Below the pieces are notes generated by a model. That model was not told where the DNA came from, did no database searches, and saw only the letters and a program-made list of their open reading frames with translations. From contig PMOS01000044.1 in assembly GCA_003161435.1 (NCBI GenBank), positions 36,824 to 100,823 on the forward strand: a DNA stretch of 64,000 nucleotides. Direction: 5' to 3'. The number at the start of each line of letters is the position of its first letter. Positions within the stretch are counted from its first letter, which is position 1. This document shows, in pieces, positions 60,936 to 64,000 of this stretch. Source of the DNA: Vulcanimicrobiota bacterium (GTDB taxonomy: Bacteria; Vulcanimicrobiota; Vulcanimicrobiia; Vulcanimicrobiales; Vulcanimicrobiaceae). Both the position numbers and the translations under genes were made by a program.

Positions 60936-61498
60936 CGCCGCCGTTCCTGCCACGCGCGCTCGTGGCAGCGGTGGCTCCTCCCGCCGACTATGAGAGCATC
61001 GCGGGCGATCTGCGCGAGGAGTACGCGGCACGGGCCGCGTCGATGGGTCGTGCGCTTGCCGACCGGTGGTACTGGTCGCAAGCATTGCGGTCGTTGCCCG
61101 GCCTGCTCTCGTACTCACGGTCGCGTCACAATGCGGGCGCGAATGCGGCGGCGGTCGCCGTCGTCGCCGGCGCTTTTCTCGCGATGCTCCTCTGCAAAGC
61201 GGGAATCGATGAAGCGATCGGCACGGTGTATCGTGCCGAAGGCGCCGGCCTATGGCCCTACTTCGTAGCGGACTGGATCGACGCGGCATTCTTCGGCGCG
61301 CTGCTGGCCCTGATCTTTCGCTCCGAAAGCGTCCGCCTAACGTTCATCGTTTCGCTGGTGTTCGTCGGCGGGTTCGTCATTGCGATCTTGCTCGGTCTAA
61401 TGGCGCCCCTTCACGCGGTCGCGTGGATCTTGTTGCTCGGTGCGATTCCCGCCATGACTTTTGGCGCGGTCGCGTATCACGTCGTTCGACGACGCTAG
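60932..61498 (+). CDS. PadR-coupled membrane protein with permease-prefix-like N-terminus
   Basis: A 188-residue protein, ATG overlapping the PadR stop. The N-terminus 'DYESIAGDLREEYAARAASMG' and 'ADRWYWSQALRSLP' matches the permease prefix domain found before MacB-like transporters and in small proteins beside PadR genes. Four hydrophobic helices follow (about 75-93, 110-128, 132-153, 160-180). It probably assembles or regulates a transporter, though none is encoded here. Confidence 0.75.
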   Translation: MTPPFLPRALVAAVAPPADYESIAGDLREEYAARAASMGRALADRWYWSQALRSLPGLLSYSRSRHNAGANAAAVAVVAGAFLAMLLCKAGIDEAIGTVYRAEGAGLWPYFVADWIDAAFFGALLALIFRSESVRLTFIVSLVFVGGFVIAILLGLMAPLHAVAWILLLGAIPAMTFGAVAYHVVRRR

Positions 61499-61505
61499 GA
61501 GACTT

Positions 61506-62906
61506 GTGAGGCGCTCTGCGATTCTGACGGCCATCGGCGCGGCCGTAACTTTAATGTTGCCTTCTCAGGCCTTTCCGCATCCGGGCGTAGCCGGCGCAGT
61601 CGAGATCGTCGCACAGCAAACCGTGAAAGCCGGACTCGTGCCGGGAATCGTCATTGCGGTGGTGGACGGGGATGCTCCGCCGATAATCCAGGCGTACGGG
61701 CTCGCGAGCCTCGCATCCGGCGCGCCGGTGGACAAACACACGCGCTTCGAGATTGGCTCGATCACCAAACAGTTCACCGCCGCGGCGGTTCTCCAACTGG
61801 CGGCAGCCGGGAAGCTCTCACTCCGCGATCGCTTGGGAGGGTACGTCCCGGAGTACGCGGCAGGTCGCGACGTAAGCATCGAGCAGTTGCTCCACCAGGT
61901 TTCCGGCATACCCGACTACACGAACGGCGCCGACTTCGACCGCATCGCGGCGACGCGGGGCGGTTCGTTCGACGCGATGCTCGCTCGCATCGCGACCAAA
62001 CCGTTGAACTTCGTACCTGGGACACACTGGGAATACAGCAATACCAACTATGTCTTGCTCGGGCAAATCGTCGAACGCGTTTCCAAGATGAGCTGGGAGC
62101 AATACATTCGTACGCGCGTCTTCGCGCGGGCTGGGATGACTAGCTCAGGATTCATGGACGATGAAAGGACGTTGCCCGACATGGCGACCGGCTACGAATC
62201 GCGTAACGGCAAGGTCGTTCGAGCATCATCGGCGGGCGGCTGGGCCGGCGCCGCCGGCGCGATCGTCTCGACCGCGACCGACATGCTCAAATGGGACGAC
62301 GCGTTGTTCGCGGGGAAGGTCGTGTCGCGCCGCGACCTCGCGCTGATGACCGCGCCCGGGCGCCTCAGCAACGGCCATCCGACCTCCTACGGCTTCGGAC
62401 TCGACATCGAGAGGCAGAACGGCCAAGCCGTGTTCGAGCACGAGGGTGGAACGCCGGGTTTCGGTGCCCTCAACGCCGTGTATTCTGAGCTCCACGAGTC
62501 GATCGTCGTCCTCGGGAACAACAGCCAGGCTTCGTTGATCGGCGCGCGTCTCTTCGCCGCGCTGCACCCGGCGTTGGCGTCCGCGGTCGTGCCGGCGCCC
62601 GGCGAAAATCTCACGATCACGGCGCGAGCCAAGGAATGGTGGAACCGCTTCGCAACGGGCGATATCGACCGGCGACAGCTCAGTCCGTCGCTCGGGAAAT
62701 CGCTCACGCCCGAGTTGGCTGCACAGTTGAAGGGCCATCTCGCACAACTCGGCCGGCCGACGGCCTGGCGGTACCGCGGCCACGCAAGCGCTCCACGCGG
62801 AGCGACGTGGTACGACTACACCGTGACCTGCAAGAGCGGGGCGTCGGTACCGTTCTCGCTCGCGCTGACCAGCTCCGGAACGATCACCTCCTTCAGGTTT
62901 GATTGA
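61506..62906 (+). CDS. Serine hydrolase of the beta-lactamase/class C family
   Basis: A 466-residue exported enzyme, GTG 61506 (AGGAG 61497-61501); the frame is open to 61461. Signal peptide about 1-30. Active-site motifs: 'SITK' (SxxK nucleophile), 'YSNTNY' (YxN) and 'HEGGTPGF' (HxG). It belongs to the broad penicillin-binding-protein/esterase group; resistance to beta-lactams cannot be deduced. A C-terminal extension of about 110 residues follows the catalytic domain. Third gene of the PadR operon by position (gap 7 nt). Confidence 0.88.
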   Translation: MRRSAILTAIGAAVTLMLPSQAFPHPGVAGAVEIVAQQTVKAGLVPGIVIAVVDGDAPPIIQAYGLASLASGAPVDKHTRFEIGSITKQFTAAAVLQLAAAGKLSLRDRLGGYVPEYAAGRDVSIEQLLHQVSGIPDYTNGADFDRIAATRGGSFDAMLARIATKPLNFVPGTHWEYSNTNYVLLGQIVERVSKMSWEQYIRTRVFARAGMTSSGFMDDERTLPDMATGYESRNGKVVRASSAGGWAGAAGAIVSTATDMLKWDDALFAGKVVSRRDLALMTAPGRLSNGHPTSYGFGLDIERQNGQAVFEHEGGTPGFGALNAVYSELHESIVVLGNNSQASLIGARLFAALHPALASAVVPAPGENLTITARAKEWWNRFATGDIDRRQLSPSLGKSLTPELAAQLKGHLAQLGRPTAWRYRGHASAPRGATWYDYTVTCKSGASVPFSLALTSSGTITSFRFD

Positions 62907-63195
62907 CGCTTGAAAGCGCGGTGTCGTGCGGGATTGATGCGCACCGCTATGACATGTTATGGTCAGGTTCTTCTGACTAGGAGGATGTATCGCGAACGAA
63001 TGCTGTGGACAGGATCAAGAGGCGCACAAAGAATTGACGGCGCCGAGCGCCGTGGCGCGCCCAGAGAGCTCGCTGTTCGATTTTCTGTCGAGCTTCGGCT
63101 TCTGTGAGCTCGAGCTCCCTGACCGTGAGCAGTACGACGACCGCCGCGAGGCCGAGCTTGCCGAGTTGTTCGAGAGCGACTAGAACCACGTCGAA
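62907..63195 (+). other. Spacer with a possible acidic small ORF
   Basis: The frame ending at TAG 63181-63183 encodes an acidic, protein-like sequence ('SSLFDFLSSFGFCELELPD', 'EAELAELFESD'). It is open back to about 62978 and follows AGGAGG (62979-62984), but no ATG or GTG is in frame near it; TTG 63034 would give 49 residues without a good ribosome site. Could be a gene fragment. Confidence 0.3.
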
Positions 63196-63196
63196 C

Positions 63197-63345
63197 CCGA
63201 TGTCACGCTGAGCGAATGGCGATGTCACGCTGAGCGAAGTCGAAGCGCGAACGACCGAGGCCAGAAATCAACCGAATGCGCCCAGCGAGCAGGGTTGCTT
63301 CACCCTGAGCTCGGCGAGGGGTGACCGCGAAGATCGCGCATTGCG
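63197..63345. repeat. Cluster of dispersed repeats upstream of the terminator
   Basis: GTCACGCTGAGCGAA, GTCACGCTGAGCGAAGTCGAAGC and CACCCTGAGCTCGGCGAGGGGTGAC occur in tandem; same family as elsewhere in the window. Confidence 0.75.
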
Positions 63346-63358
63346 GATCTTTTGAAGC

Positions 63359-63395
63359 GAAGAGCCCCGCTCGTTAGAGCGGGGCTCTTCCTTTT
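63359..63395 (+). terminator. Strong intrinsic terminator
   Basis: A perfect 14-bp stem GAAGAGCCCCGCTC-GTTA-GAGCGGGGCTCTTC (63359-63390) followed by CTTTT. Best read on the plus strand, ending the PadR/hydrolase side; on the minus strand it lies 130 nt past the rpoC stop and could slow that transcript too. Confidence 0.85.
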
Positions 63396-63523
63396 CGCAG
63401 TCGCCCTTCGCCAGGCTCAGGGCGACGTCGCGATTTCGTCTGCGCGCGAATGGTTGGTCGCTGGAGCTCGATCGTTCGCGCTTCGACTTCGCTCAGCGTG
63501 ACATTGCTATTCGCTCAGCGTGA
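63396..63523. repeat. Dispersed repeats abutting the rpoC stop
   Basis: CGCCCTTCGCCAGGCTCAGGGCGACG (63402 region), CGCTTCGACTTCGCTCAGCGTGAC (63479 region) and TTCGCTCAGCGTGAC (63510 region), the last ending one base before the rpoC stop codon. All are inverted relative to the copies at 63197-63345, flanking the terminator. Confidence 0.75.

Positions 63524-64000
<477 letters not shown>

Noticed and set aside
61506..62906. Beta-lactam resistance gene
   Set aside because: The motifs fit the wide serine hydrolase family; nothing indicates beta-lactam hydrolysis.
62985..63107. ATG-started frame directly after AGGAGG
   Set aside because: Zero spacing between the ribosome site and ATG and an Arg-rich shadow composition; the overlapping acidic frame looks more like protein.

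Overview
The window comes from a GC-rich bacterium whose lineage cannot be fixed from the sequence. The repeated lipoproteins with proline/threonine-rich stalks and 'GPDGNLWFTE'-type propeller repeats, together with short palindromic 'CTGAGC…GAAGG' repeats between genes, resemble uncultured soil phyla such as Eremiobacterota (WPS-2); this is an inference. The only universal marker is the 3' end of rpoC at the right edge. No tRNA, rRNA or CRISPR array was found.

Layout. 1-760: start of a polyprenyl-phosphate sugar transferase (leaves the window on the left) and a tiny membrane protein. 892-6965: a tightly overlapping operon for a molybdenum hydroxylase (FAD, 2Fe-2S and Mo subunits), an ACMSD-like amidohydrolase and a LivK-type binding protein. 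7044-15802: surface lipoproteins (propellers, Ig-like and Fn3-like domains) interleaved with an 899-residue LuxR-type ATPase regulator and a 73-residue free-standing LuxR helix-turn-helix; three copies of the box GGGGTTTCCC(C)TACTAT lie upstream of transcription units here. 15879-22313: S9 peptidase, a LuxR-type regulator, an alkylguanine-DNA alkyltransferase, an unrecognised propeller-plus-helical protein, and a HicAB toxin-antitoxin pair. 22411-30699: a catabolic regulon, with a minus-strand operon (NMT1/Thi5-type ABC transporter, Gfo/Idh/MocA dehydrogenase, DUF993 aldolase-like protein, TIM-barrel isomerase) divergent from a LacI-family regulator and an enolase-superfamily enzyme, and two matching LacI-type operators in the divergent region. 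30793-37129: a frameshifted membrane gene with two proline-rich micro-ORFs, an XRE regulator, a secretin and two more propeller proteins.

37508-50352 is visibly less GC-rich than its flanks and is probably acquired. It carries a SigH-like sigma factor and a compact minus-strand defence operon related to BREX type 3/Pgl: a very large protein that joins a Cas4/RecB-like nuclease, a DEDD exonuclease and a DUF499/BrxC-like ATPase, then PglZ, a DUF1156 adenine methylase (PglXI-like), an unrecognised 166-residue protein and a SNF2 helicase (BrxHII-like). The nuclease-ATPase fusion, the small PglZ, and the absence of brxA and brxF make it an unusual variant and the best candidate for a new system.

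50590-64000: a CARDB/DUF11-like repeat protein with a small membrane partner, a SWIM-SNF2 helicase, another stalked lipoprotein, an EthD-like protein, a PadR regulator with its membrane partner and a serine hydrolase, a repeat-rich spacer with a strong 14-bp-stem terminator, and the C-terminus of RpoC.
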